A DNA stretch of 64,000 nt from assembly GCA_023664365.1 (NCBI GenBank), contig JAMPFR010000014.1:1-64000 (forward strand). Direction: 5' to 3'. Shown here piece after piece: positions 43,042 through 51,415 of the stretch. The translations under genes were made by a program, and so were the position numbers. The DNA is from Acetatifactor muris. Its GTDB lineage: Bacteria > Bacillota > Clostridia > Lachnospirales > Lachnospiraceae. Under the pieces are notes generated by a model. It saw nothing but the letters and a program-made list of their open reading frames with translations, did not search any database and had not been told where the DNA came from. How positions within the stretch are numbered: position 1 is the first letter of the stretch; the number at the start of each line of letters is the position of its first letter.

Positions 43042-44802
43042 TCAGCCGGGATTACCGTTCTCGGCAGAACGTCCCGACAGGTCAAGCTTTCTCACTGCAT
43101 CCCGAACCTTCAGCACAAGCCGGGGAGAAACAGACAACTCGTCAATTCCCATCCGCAGAAAGGTTTCCGTAAGGGTAGTATCCGCCGCCAGTTCGCCGCA
43201 GATTCCGATAGGGATGCCGTTTCCGTGGGCATTCTCCGCACTCATCTCAATCAGGCGCAGAACGGCCTCATGATGAGTGTCCACAAACTGCTCCACGTCA
43301 GGATTCTGCCTGTCGCAGGCCAGGGTGTACTGGGTCAGGTCATTGGTTCCCACGCTGAAAAAGTCAACCAAGGGAGCCAGCCTGTGGCTGATAAGGGCGG
43401 CGGCAGGCGTCTCAATCATAACGCCAAGCTTCACGTTTTCAGAGTATGCAATGCCTTTCTCATTCAGCTCTCGCCTGACTTCAGCACATAGCTTCAGAAT
43501 CCTTTCAAGTTCAATAACACTTGTAATCATAGGGAACAGGATACTCAGGTTTCCATATACGGAAGCCCGATAAAGCGCCCGCAGCTGGGTTTTGAAAATT
43601 TCCGGCCGGGTCAGGCAGATGCGGATTGCCCGAAGGCCCAGCGCCGGATTCTCCTCTTCCTTCAGGTGAAAATAATCAGCCTTCTTATCCGCGCCTATGT
43701 CCAGCGTACGGATGATTACCCGCCTGCCGCCCATAGCCTCCAGCACCCTCCTGTACGCGGCAAGCTGCTGTTCCTCCGTGGGATAATCACTGCTTTCCAT
43801 ATACAGAAATTCACTGCGGAAAAGCCCTATGCCGCCTGCGTCGTTTTCCAGCGCCAGGCTCACGTCACCCACCCCTCCGATATTTGCATATACCTCTGTT
43901 TTCCGCCCGTCAACGGTTCTGTTTTCCCTGCCCTTCAGCTTCTCAAGCAGGCGGCTCTCCTGCCGATACGCCCGCTGCCTTTCCAGAAGCCTTGTGCGAG
44001 TTTCCTCATCAGGATTTACAAAGATTTCACCGGTGCCTCCATCCACAATGGCCTCGTCGCCCTCCCTGATTTTCTCCTGAAACCCGCTGCCCACGGCTAC
44101 CACTGCCGGGATATTCATCTCCCGGGCCAGAATGGCCGTATGAGAACTGACAGACCCCCGCTCCGTCACAATAGCCAGAATCCTGTCCCTGTCAAGAGAC
44201 GCCGTCTCACTGGGCGTCAGGTCGGAGGCGCAGAGGATCCTCTCCCCACGGGAATCCATTCCCGGGGAGTCCGTTCCACCGGAGTCCGTTCCGGGGGAGT
44301 CCGTTCCACCGGAATCCGTTCCAGCGGAATCCGTTCCAGCGGAGTCCATTCCGGGAGAATCCATTCCACGGAGATTACCCGCCAAGCGTTCGGAAATATC
44401 CCTGACATCCGCCGCCCGATCCCTCATATACGCATCCTCCATGGCCGAAAACATCTCCGCAAAATGATCCGCCGCAGCCGAAACCGCGTACTCCGCATTG
44501 ACCTGCCGGCTTTCGATGATATGATACACCGAAGCATTGTAGTCCTCATCCTCCAGCATCATCTGCTGCGCCCGGAAAATCGCCCCGCTGCCTTCACCGG
44601 CTTCCCTGCAGGTCTTCCGATACAGCTCCTCCAGCTGCCGGGCCGCCTGTGCTTCCGCCTGCCGGAAACGCGCCTTTTCCCTCTCTGTTTCCGTTGTATG
44701 AACACACTGCACCGCCGGACTCTTTTTGCGGAACAGCGTAATTCTGCCCACAGCCACCCCGGCATATACCCCTTTGCCCTGAAATATCTGTATTACTCTC
44801 AC
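43042..44802 (-). CDS. PtsI-like phosphoenolpyruvate-protein phosphotransferase with repeat insertion
   Basis: 586 residues with full PtsI architecture. The N-terminal HPr-binding helical region comes first. The phosphohistidine motif GSVSSHTAILARE (His about 221) follows, then the PEP-binding barrel with TNDLTQYTLACDRQNPDV and GICGELA (active Cys). A 40-residue insertion of eight TDSGG/MDSPG-type units lies at about 147-186, between the helical part and the swivelling His domain. The start appears to be GTG with a weak ribosome site. No HPr or EII genes are adjacent; a degenerate HPr is 11 kb away. It may be the general enzyme I or a paralogue serving this operon. Confidence 0.85.
   Translation of the reverse strand: MRVIQIFQGKGVYAGVAVGRITLFRKKSPAVQCVHTTETEREKARFRQAEAQAARQLEELYRKTCREAGEGSGAIFRAQQMMLEDEDYNASVYHIIESRQVNAEYAVSAAADHFAEMFSAMEDAYMRDRAADVRDISERLAGNLRGMDSPGMDSAGTDSAGTDSGGTDSPGTDSGGTDSPGMDSRGERILCASDLTPSETASLDRDRILAIVTERGSVSSHTAILAREMNIPAVVAVGSGFQEKIREGDEAIVDGGTGEIFVNPDEETRTRLLERQRAYRQESRLLEKLKGRENRTVDGRKTEVYANIGGVGDVSLALENDAGGIGLFRSEFLYMESSDYPTEEQQLAAYRRVLEAMGGRRVIIRTLDIGADKKADYFHLKEEENPALGLRAIRICLTRPEIFKTQLRALYRASVYGNLSILFPMITSVIELERILKLCAEVRRELNEKGIAYSENVKLGVMIETPAAALISHRLAPLVDFFSVGTNDLTQYTLACDRQNPDVEQFVDTHHEAVLRLIEMSAENAHGNGIPIGICGELAADTTLTETFLRMGIDELSVSPRLVLKVRDAVRKLDLSGRSAENGNPG
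44251..44370 (-). repeat. Eight-copy 15-bp minisatellite in the PtsI-like gene
   Basis: Eight head-to-tail 15-bp units with plus-strand consensus GGARTCCRTTCCRSS, each encoding five residues (Met/Thr-Asp-Ser-Xaa-Gly). Some units are identical. Unit length keeps the frame, so copy number can vary freely. Confidence 0.93.
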
Positions 44803-44833
44803 CTCTCATCATGAAAATTGCCTCAAATCGGCT

Positions 44834-45733
44834 TCACAGCTGTTTCAAAAGTTCAAAAATCTTATCCTTTTTTGCCAGTCCCCGGGAAAACGCCGTGGCG
44901 CCTCCCGCTGCAGTCCCCAGCTTCAGGGCGTATTCCCGGCCGCCTCTGTCAAAGCCGGCAATAAACCCCGCCACCATGGAGTCACCCGCTCCCACCGAGT
45001 TTTTCACCTCACCCATACAGGCGCCGCACCTGTGGATCCCTCCCCGCTCATCCAACAGCAGGGCGCCGTCGCCCGCCATGGAAATCAGCACATTCCCGGC
45101 CCCCAGCTCACGAAGCTGCTTCCCGTAAAAAATGATTTCTTCCTCTGTATGCAGGCTTACGCCAAACAGATCGCCCAGCTCCTGCCTGTTGGGCTTAACC
45201 AGAAAAGGCCTGTACTTCAGCACCTTCAGCAGCAGCTCCCCCGTGGCGTCAACCGCCGTCCTCACGTTCCTGTGGCACAGGCGCGCGAGAATCCTTTCAT
45301 AAATATCATCCGGCAGGGTATCGGGAATGCTGCCCGCCAGCACCAGGGTATCCCCCGCCTGCAGCGCATCCAGCTTTTCGTACAGCCTGTTTACGGCCTC
45401 CGCAGGAATTCCGGGCCCCTGACCGTTGATTTCCGTCTCCACGCCGGAGCTGATTTTCACGTTGATGCGGGAACAGCCCTCCTCCAGCTCCACAAAATCC
45501 GTTTCAATGCCCATGGCGCTGACGCCGTCCCTGATAGCTCTGCCCGTAAAGCCTGCCACAAAGCCCAGAGCCCTCGAGGGAACACCCAGCTCCGCCAGCA
45601 CCACGGAAACGTTGATTCCCTTGCCGCCGAAAAAAAGTTCCTCAGATTGGGAACGGTTTATGCTGCCTGCCTTTAATTCTTCAATCCGGACAAAATAATC
45701 AATGGCAGGATTGAACGTCACCGTATAAACCAT
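44834..45733 (-). CDS. PfkB-family sugar-phosphate kinase (1-phosphofructokinase-like)
   Basis: 299 residues of the ribokinase/PfkB fold. It starts MVYTVTFNPAIDYFVRIEEL, has GGKGINVSVVLAELG and the anion-hole signature NSVGAGDSMVAGFIAG with catalytic Asp. Overall it is closest to FruK, but FruK, LacC and PfkB 6-phosphofructokinase are hard to separate by eye. No fructose PTS permease is nearby. In this operon it could phosphorylate fructose 6-phosphate made by the transaldolase. ATG with GGAGG upstream. Confidence 0.88.
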   Translation of the reverse strand: MVYTVTFNPAIDYFVRIEELKAGSINRSQSEELFFGGKGINVSVVLAELGVPSRALGFVAGFTGRAIRDGVSAMGIETDFVELEEGCSRINVKISSGVETEINGQGPGIPAEAVNRLYEKLDALQAGDTLVLAGSIPDTLPDDIYERILARLCHRNVRTAVDATGELLLKVLKYRPFLVKPNRQELGDLFGVSLHTEEEIIFYGKQLRELGAGNVLISMAGDGALLLDERGGIHRCGACMGEVKNSVGAGDSMVAGFIAGFDRGGREYALKLGTAAGGATAFSRGLAKKDKIFELLKQL

Positions 45734-45756
45734 TCCGGTACCTCCCTCACATCCGT

Positions 45757-46878
45757 CTATAACACGGAGCTTACAAACGCCGCCACGGCGCCGATGTAAT
45801 TTTCCTTTTCCGCCAGGGCAGAATAGAGAATCCTCCCTCCGTCATACCTGGCGTCATACTTCCGGCAATCGGCAATCAGCTTTTCCCGGATGTCTCTGTC
45901 CCGAAACAGACTTCCGAACAGAAGTACCCGGTTGGGCGCAAGAATTGTCATGGAATTGACGATCACTCTGGCAAACAGGTCGATGGCCTCCTCAAAAACC
46001 TGCCCCCGGCCTTCCGCGGCAGCCCGTCGATAAACGTCCCCAAAGGCCTCCGCTGCAAAAGGGATCTCCCCGGACAGAGCCTGATAGGACACCTTGGTCT
46101 CCAGACAGCCCCGTCTCCCGCAGCTGCAAAGCTTTCCATCCCTTTCAACGATATAATGTCCCAGCTCCGCCGCCTTTCCATGACGTCCCTCATACAGCTG
46201 GTTGTCGATGACGATGGTGCTTCCCACGCCGGGACCCCATTTGATAATCAAAAGATTATCATATTCCCTCCCCATGCCGTACAGCAGCTCCGCCCTGGCA
46301 AACGCATTCACGTTATTCTCCAGCCACACAGGCAGCCCCAGTCTGCCCTTCAGCACATCGCAGACCCCAACCTCTCTATTCCACACATTGTATGCCCGGA
46401 CGCTGACGCCCCTTTCCCTGTCCACCACACCGGGCACGGCAACACTGACGCCTGCCAGCTTCGGAACCACCTGCTTCTGCCGCTCTTCCATTTCATTGCA
46501 CAAATCTGCAAGCTGAGCCAGAAACACCTCCGGCTCAACCTGCAGATTTGTAGCGACAGTCTGCTGCTCCAGGCACTGGCCCCGCATATTGGAGACGGAA
46601 AGAAAGGTGTCCTTAGATTCGATATTGATTGTAATTATATAATAACAATCATAATTTATATCTACAAGTACTTTTTTTCTTCCCGCCCCCGTAGACCGGG
46701 TATCAATGCCCAGCTCCAGCAGCAGCCTCTTTTCCAGAAGCTCACTGCACAGCAGCGTCACCGCCGCCGGAGTAAGCCCCGTTATATCCGCAATATCCTT
46801 TCTGGACATAGCGCCCCGCTGGGCAAGACAATTCAATATAGAAGAGAGATTTCTCTTTTTCACCTGAACCATGTTCAT
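45757..46878 (-). CDS. ROK-family transcriptional regulator of the sulfo-sugar operon
   Basis: About 373 residues: an N-terminal winged helix (GAMSRKDIADITGLTPAAVT) and a ROK sugar-kinase-like domain. The latter has the zinc-type cluster CSCGRRGCLE, so it is a NagC/XylR-type repressor rather than a kinase. It overlaps or abuts the isomerase gene. Three starts are possible (46893, 46878, 46872); the first sits too close to GAGG, so one of the later two is favoured. An AT-rich inverted repeat over the operon promoter is its likely target, and a pathway sugar its likely inducer. Confidence 0.85.
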   Translation of the reverse strand: MNMVQVKKRNLSSILNCLAQRGAMSRKDIADITGLTPAAVTLLCSELLEKRLLLELGIDTRSTGAGRKKVLVDINYDCYYIITINIESKDTFLSVSNMRGQCLEQQTVATNLQVEPEVFLAQLADLCNEMEERQKQVVPKLAGVSVAVPGVVDRERGVSVRAYNVWNREVGVCDVLKGRLGLPVWLENNVNAFARAELLYGMGREYDNLLIIKWGPGVGSTIVIDNQLYEGRHGKAAELGHYIVERDGKLCSCGRRGCLETKVSYQALSGEIPFAAEAFGDVYRRAAAEGRGQVFEEAIDLFARVIVNSMTILAPNRVLLFGSLFRDRDIREKLIADCRKYDARYDGGRILYSALAEKENYIGAVAAFVSSVL

Positions 46879-46880
46879 TC

Positions 46881-48221
46881 CTAATATCTGCATACCTCTA
46901 TATTAAGCATATTTCCCAAAATTTCAAGTTCTTTTTCCACATCGCCGTAAATTACAACAAAGTGAGGCTCCCAGCCGTCCAGTACGCTCCGCTTCACAAT
47001 GCCCGCCGCATTGCGCGCTGTCTTTACCACTACGGACGTCCCCTCAAACTGCTTGGGTTTATCCAGGGCTTCTCCGCCTGTCAGAAAGAAGCGGAAGGAA
47101 CCGTCAGCCTTTCGCCCGATCCGAAACACCGTCACTGCCTCGGCAGCCCTGCAGCCGAAATCCAAAGTGGGTCCGATTTTCCGGTTGCAATGAACCCCCA
47201 CCTCCGCTCCGGTGTCCTCCCTTGCTAGGGAACAGGCGGCTGTTCCGCAGTGCCAGAAGGTAATGGTATTTTCCCTTTCGTCCATAGATACCGGATCTCC
47301 GAAAAACACAGGACTTCCTGTCAGTTCCATGCCCAGATACATGGACAGGGCGCCGTAGGCGTCCGCCTCACAGCTTGCCGCAACCCCCAGATCATTGAGC
47401 ATAGCCAGCACCGCGCATACGGGGGTTCCGAAGGCTGTAAAGAAATCCGGCCAACACCTGGAAGCCAGAGCGCCGATATGATTCTCCGACACATACTCCC
47501 TGTACGCCCTGTACAGTCTGGCAAAGTCCACACGATTCCGCTCCGGCATCCTTTCCAGGCCCCGCATACGCTCCGCCCCGTCCTTCAGATAATCAGCCAC
47601 GTCCTCTTCGGTGTAGCTCCCGGCCCTGTCAATCAGTTCCCTGGCCTCCACAGATTCCAGTCTCACACCAAAGACCTTCAGCATATCGGCATCCAGCCCC
47701 CGCCCAAACCCAAAGCCCTGGGGCGTATGCCCTACCGCCGCCAGCTTCAGCCCCTGCATGGAAAGCTTAAGCTTTGCTGCCCGCACTGCCGCAGTTACTC
47801 CGGCAATGACTGCTTCCTCCTCCGGGCCGCCGAACACATAGGTAAAGGGCTCCTCTCGAAAGGCCCTGATGACATTGGCTGCGGAATAGGCTCCTGTCAG
47901 AGAGTTCAGCCGCAGTCTCCCTCCGTCAATCACCGGCTCCCGCAAAGTCCATAGAAGAATGGGACAATCGAATTTGGCAAGCACCTCGGAGGCATAAGCG
48001 GCATTTGCAAAGGTGACATTCTGCAATACAATCAAATCCGGATCCAGTCCCGCCGTAAATTTCTCCAGCAGCTCCAGAGACAGCAGCATCTCCTCCGGCA
48101 CTGCCGTATTCTCCTCCAGGGAGCGCAGCAGCGCCGCTGACTTTTCAAACTCCTTCTGCGCACTTTCCAGGTGAAAGGTAGGCACCCCAATAGGTATATA
48201 TGCAACCTGAAACTTCTTCAT
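46881..48221 (-). CDS. L-fucose/arabinose-isomerase-like protein, probable sulfoquinovose isomerase
   Basis: About 446 residues with the two-domain fold of L-fucose and L-arabinose isomerases; the N-terminal half ends near NVTFANAAYASEVLAKFDCP and the C-terminal half holds RCWPDFFTAFGTPVCAVLAM, CEADAYGALSMYLGM and VGVHCNRKIGP. Glu and Asp residues for metal binding are present in these blocks. In the operon it is the best candidate to turn sulfoquinovose into 6-deoxy-6-sulfofructose. The DUF4867 protein is the other candidate. ATG at 48221 has GGAGG upstream. Confidence 0.8.
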   Translation of the reverse strand: MKKFQVAYIPIGVPTFHLESAQKEFEKSAALLRSLEENTAVPEEMLLSLELLEKFTAGLDPDLIVLQNVTFANAAYASEVLAKFDCPILLWTLREPVIDGGRLRLNSLTGAYSAANVIRAFREEPFTYVFGGPEEEAVIAGVTAAVRAAKLKLSMQGLKLAAVGHTPQGFGFGRGLDADMLKVFGVRLESVEARELIDRAGSYTEEDVADYLKDGAERMRGLERMPERNRVDFARLYRAYREYVSENHIGALASRCWPDFFTAFGTPVCAVLAMLNDLGVAASCEADAYGALSMYLGMELTGSPVFFGDPVSMDERENTITFWHCGTAACSLAREDTGAEVGVHCNRKIGPTLDFGCRAAEAVTVFRIGRKADGSFRFFLTGGEALDKPKQFEGTSVVVKTARNAAGIVKRSVLDGWEPHFVVIYGDVEKELEILGNMLNIEVCRY

Positions 48222-48258
48222 AAGCTTTGATTCCTCCAAATAGTTTGTTTATGATTTG

Positions 48259-49065
48259 TCACTTGACCAGCAGAGAAACGCCGGAGATAAAAAGCAGTAT
48301 GTAGGTCAGGATCAGAAATACCTTCCGGCTCATGACCCTGTAAAGCTTTCCGCCCGTAAACATTCCTCCCAGAAAAAAGGGGAGCGCAATGCCCAGTGTC
48401 TTAAGATTGCTTCCCGTCCACAGCCCCGCCCGGATATCTCCCGCCAGGATAATAGAATTCAACAGGATCCAGACCGTGGAAATAGTAGCCCGAAATCTGG
48501 TCTTATCGTCGATCCTTCCGGCCAGATAGCTGATAAGCAGCGGCCCGCCGGATACAAAAATGCCGTGGACGATACCCGCAGCTCCCAGCAGGGCATAATT
48601 TAAAGCCTCCCGGAGTCCCTTCCTTCCAGGCTCCGGCCCGGCGGCAGCCTGCCCTTCCTCCTGTCCGGGCTTTTGCGCACACCCCGGAGCGGACGCCTGC
48701 TTCCGCTCCGCCGCTATCTTCTGATAAAATCCCTGGAGGGCACACAGCAGGACAAAGACCCCCAGCGCTTTATAAAGCGCTGCCTCCCTGCCTGACAACA
48801 GCAGCCTGATCCCCATGCCGGCCAGAATACCCGGCGTCATGACCAGCACGATCTTCTTAAGCTCCTTCCGGTCTACCGCCCTGAAATTTCCCAGGAACAC
48901 ATAGATCCCCGATAAGAGTCCCAGTACATTCAGCACAGGCTTTGCCGTATCGTAGCCCACCAGCATGATACTGAAGGGCATAGCCAGAATCGTCCCGGCA
49001 AAGCCGGTGATCCCCTGTATGATATTGGCGAGAAGAATCACAATATAGAACAGCAGCTCCTTCAT
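48259..49065 (-). CDS. TauE/SafE-family exporter, probable sulfonate efflux
   Basis: 268 residues with about eight membrane helices in two repeats. The first repeat has GITGFAGTILAMPFSIMLVG and the second AAGIVHGIFVSGGPLLISYL, the paired glycine-rich motifs of TauE/SafE proteins. This family exports small organosulfonates, so here it likely releases 2,3-dihydroxypropane-1-sulfonate (DHPS), the end product of fermentative sulfoglycolysis. A cytosolic Ala/Gly/Pro-rich loop of about 35 residues lies between the repeats. ATG with AGGAG upstream. Confidence 0.85.
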   Translation of the reverse strand: MKELLFYIVILLANIIQGITGFAGTILAMPFSIMLVGYDTAKPVLNVLGLLSGIYVFLGNFRAVDRKELKKIVLVMTPGILAGMGIRLLLSGREAALYKALGVFVLLCALQGFYQKIAAERKQASAPGCAQKPGQEEGQAAAGPEPGRKGLREALNYALLGAAGIVHGIFVSGGPLLISYLAGRIDDKTRFRATISTVWILLNSIILAGDIRAGLWTGSNLKTLGIALPFFLGGMFTGGKLYRVMSRKVFLILTYILLFISGVSLLVK

Positions 49066-49077
49066 TTTCCCATGCTC

Positions 49078-49761
49078 CTAAAAATACAATTCCTTATTCT
49101 CGCCCAGAATGCCCGGAAAAGCCCCCTGCCGAATCAGGGGCTCCCGCTCCGGGTGGGCGATTACCCACTTATTCCGCCCAAGCAGCAGCGCGCCCTCCCT
49201 GTCTTCCTTGTTTTCCGCCGTTCTCTCCTCCGGACTGAAAGGCCCGTTGGTCCCCCGGGGAAGAATGACGATTCCTTTAAAACCTTCCTCCCGCACCCTT
49301 AGGGGCGAAAGGTGCAGAGTGGTCTGGTACATTTCCACGGCAGTTCCCCGCTTTAGAAAGAAAACCCTGGCATCCCGGTTGTCATAGTGGTTATCCTGTA
49401 TCTCCCAGGTATGTCCCAGCACCAGCATAAAGTCTGTCACCGCCACGTTTATCTCACTGCCCTTATGGTATTCAAAGCCGTTGTAGGTACTGTTTCTTCC
49501 GTTGCAGTACCCGGCCTGTATGGGCATTCCCCCATAGAGCTGTTTTTGTATCGCGCCTGTTACTTTAAGGCTTTCCAGTCCGGCCTCCGAAGCCACATAC
49601 ATGTTCCCTGTCTCCGGGATCTCCGTATGCTCCTCCATATACCGAAGGGCTTCCTCAAAGTCATAGCCTGCAAGGACACGCCCATAGGAAGCAAACTCCT
49701 CCGCTTCCACAGGATATATCTTTACATCGTTCACCTGATTCAAATGTTCCAGTAATTCCAC
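49078..49761 (-). CDS. DUF4867 (cupin-like) protein of the sulfo-sugar operon
   Basis: 227 residues, starting at GTG with GGGAGGTG 9 nt upstream. The middle has cupin-like strands with candidate metal ligands: NGFEYHKGSEINVAV, LGHTWEIQDNHYDN and VFFLKRGTAVEMYQTTLHLS. DUF4867 genes recur in reported Bacillota sulfo-TAL clusters (as sftX), with no settled function in my memory. It could be an isomerase, a mutarotase-like helper, or a sensor. It begins 4 bp after the reductase stop. Confidence 0.8.
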   Translation of the reverse strand: MELLEHLNQVNDVKIYPVEAEEFASYGRVLAGYDFEEALRYMEEHTEIPETGNMYVASEAGLESLKVTGAIQKQLYGGMPIQAGYCNGRNSTYNGFEYHKGSEINVAVTDFMLVLGHTWEIQDNHYDNRDARVFFLKRGTAVEMYQTTLHLSPLRVREEGFKGIVILPRGTNGPFSPEERTAENKEDREGALLLGRNKWVIAHPEREPLIRQGAFPGILGENKELYF

Positions 49762-49764
49762 TTG

Positions 49765-50625
49765 TCAGCACCTCCCGCGAACCACCTTGACTGTTGCGCA
49801 GAAATCCTCTTTTGCATAGCCTGCCTCCATGGCCTCATCGTAAACCCGCTTTGCGTTAGCTTCTCCGGGCATTGCAACGCCGCACTCCTCTGCCAGCTTC
49901 ATACAGATATTCACGTCCTTGGACATATTCTCCACGGAGAAAGCCGTGGTATAGTCCTCTCTGAAAATAGGATCCTTCTTGGAATCCAGATAGAAATTCT
50001 GCCCGCCGCCGTAGGAAATCGCCTGAGCAAAGGTCAGGATATCGATCCCGTTGGCCGCCGCCAGAACAGAAGTCTCGTTCACCCCGTTCTGAATCTGGGA
50101 GACCAGGGCGTTATGGCAGATTTTCATAACCAGTCCTTTCCCGTTATCTCCCATGCGGATCACATTTTCTCCCATGTACAGCAGGATGAACCTTATTTTC
50201 TCATAAACAGCCTCATCGCCGCCCACATAAATGCCAAGCTTCCCCGCTATGGCCGCCGGCTTGCTCTTCACCACCGGCGCATCCAGGAACTGCGCCCCCG
50301 TCTGCTTTACCTCTCTGGAAATTTCCACGGAAACCCCCGGGTCAATGGTACTCATATCGATACAGATCTTTGTGCTGTCCAGAACGGGCAGCACCTCCCT
50401 GTATACGCTTCTGGAATGCTCCGACTTTGGCACCATGGAAATAATCACATCCGCATTCTCAGCCACCTCTCTTGAACTGCCGCAGGCAATCCCGCCCTTG
50501 GCTTCCAGCAGCTTCACCTTCTCCTCCACAAAGTCAAAGACATAAACCTTATCGTCATGCTTGTTGATAATATTTTCGCACATGGATTCCCCCATGATGC
50601 CCAGACCGATAAATCCGATTTTCAT
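49765..50625 (-). CDS. sftF: 3-sulfolactaldehyde reductase, YihU-like
   Basis: 286 residues of the beta-hydroxyacid dehydrogenase family. The NAD-binding site is MKIGFIGLGIMGESM; the substrate motif DAPVVKSKPAAIAGKLGIYV and the catalytic Lys in GNGKGLVMKICHNALVSQ are in place. E. coli YihU, which reduces 3-sulfolactaldehyde to DHPS with NADH, belongs to the same family. In this operon the reaction would re-oxidise NADH in anaerobic growth. 3-Hydroxyisobutyrate dehydrogenase is the generic alternative, but context argues against it. ATG at 50625 has GGAGG upstream. Confidence 0.85.
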   Translation of the reverse strand: MKIGFIGLGIMGESMCENIINKHDDKVYVFDFVEEKVKLLEAKGGIACGSSREVAENADVIISMVPKSEHSRSVYREVLPVLDSTKICIDMSTIDPGVSVEISREVKQTGAQFLDAPVVKSKPAAIAGKLGIYVGGDEAVYEKIRFILLYMGENVIRMGDNGKGLVMKICHNALVSQIQNGVNETSVLAAANGIDILTFAQAISYGGGQNFYLDSKKDPIFREDYTTAFSVENMSKDVNICMKLAEECGVAMPGEANAKRVYDEAMEAGYAKEDFCATVKVVRGRC

Positions 50626-50652
50626 GCTTCTGCTTCCTCCCATTCGTTTTAG

Positions 50653-51339
50653 TCATTCCACAGCAGTATGATCCCATGCGTCAATAAATGTCCCGATGCC
50701 CTGGGTGGTATAGGCATGTTTCATACTGTCTCTGTATACGTCAAGCCCCGCGGTGACAATGTCCGCTCCCGCCAGGGCGCAGTCTACAAACTGCTTCGGG
50801 GTGCGCACCGCCGCGCAGATGATCTCTGTCCTTCCGTAAAACCCGTAGTTTTTGTAGATCTCCACAATATTTCTGATATACTCTCGGCAGTCCTCGCCGT
50901 TGGCCTCCTTCCAGCCGATGAAGGGAGATACGAATTTAGAGCCGTTCTTTGCAGGCAGAATTGCCTGTGCAGGCGAGAAAATCAGCGTTACATTGGTACG
51001 GATCCCTTTGCCTTCCAGCTTCCTCGCCGCAGTGACGCCCGCCTCCGTAGCGGGAATCTTGATGACAAAATTGGAGCTGAGCGCCGCAATCTTCTCCGCC
51101 TCTGCAATCATGTCCTCCGCCTTGTCCAGGTGGGGATTGATTTCCACAGATACAGGGAATTTCTCACTGCCCTCCAGGCCTTCCGCCTTCACCCAGTCTG
51201 CAATATCCGTAACCGCCTTCAAAAAAGGCTTTCCGCTCAGCATGATATGCTTGGGGTTCGTGGTGACGCCGTCGATACCGAAGGTCTCGTAGGCGTATCT
51301 GATCTCATCCATTTTTGCACTGTCCAGAAAATATTTCAT
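50653..51339 (-). CDS. sftT: 6-deoxy-6-sulfofructose transaldolase
   Basis: 228 residues of the short FSA/TalC-type transaldolase family. The Schiff-base Lys is at position 94 in FVIKIPATEAG; GVTTNPKHIMLSG marks the N-terminal strand and NVTLIFSPAQAI the next conserved block. In the sulfo-TAL route it moves the three-carbon ketol unit from sulfofructose to glyceraldehyde 3-phosphate, giving fructose 6-phosphate and 3-sulfolactaldehyde. Specificity is inferred from the operon, since plain fructose-6-phosphate aldolases look alike. ATG with AAAGGAG upstream. Confidence 0.85.
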   Translation of the reverse strand: MKYFLDSAKMDEIRYAYETFGIDGVTTNPKHIMLSGKPFLKAVTDIADWVKAEGLEGSEKFPVSVEINPHLDKAEDMIAEAEKIAALSSNFVIKIPATEAGVTAARKLEGKGIRTNVTLIFSPAQAILPAKNGSKFVSPFIGWKEANGEDCREYIRNIVEIYKNYGFYGRTEIICAAVRTPKQFVDCALAGADIVTAGLDVYRDSMKHAYTTQGIGTFIDAWDHTAVE

Positions 51340-51415
51340 GTTGTTTCTCCTTTTCTCCCGATATTTATTTCCTTATTTCTTTATCTGTTTCTTTATTTCT
51401 TCAGATTTCTGTTAT

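Noticed and set aside
44251-44370. Possible CRISPR-like array
   Set aside because: The 15-bp units are contiguous without spacers, keep the reading frame and lie within a coding gene. No cas genes are present.
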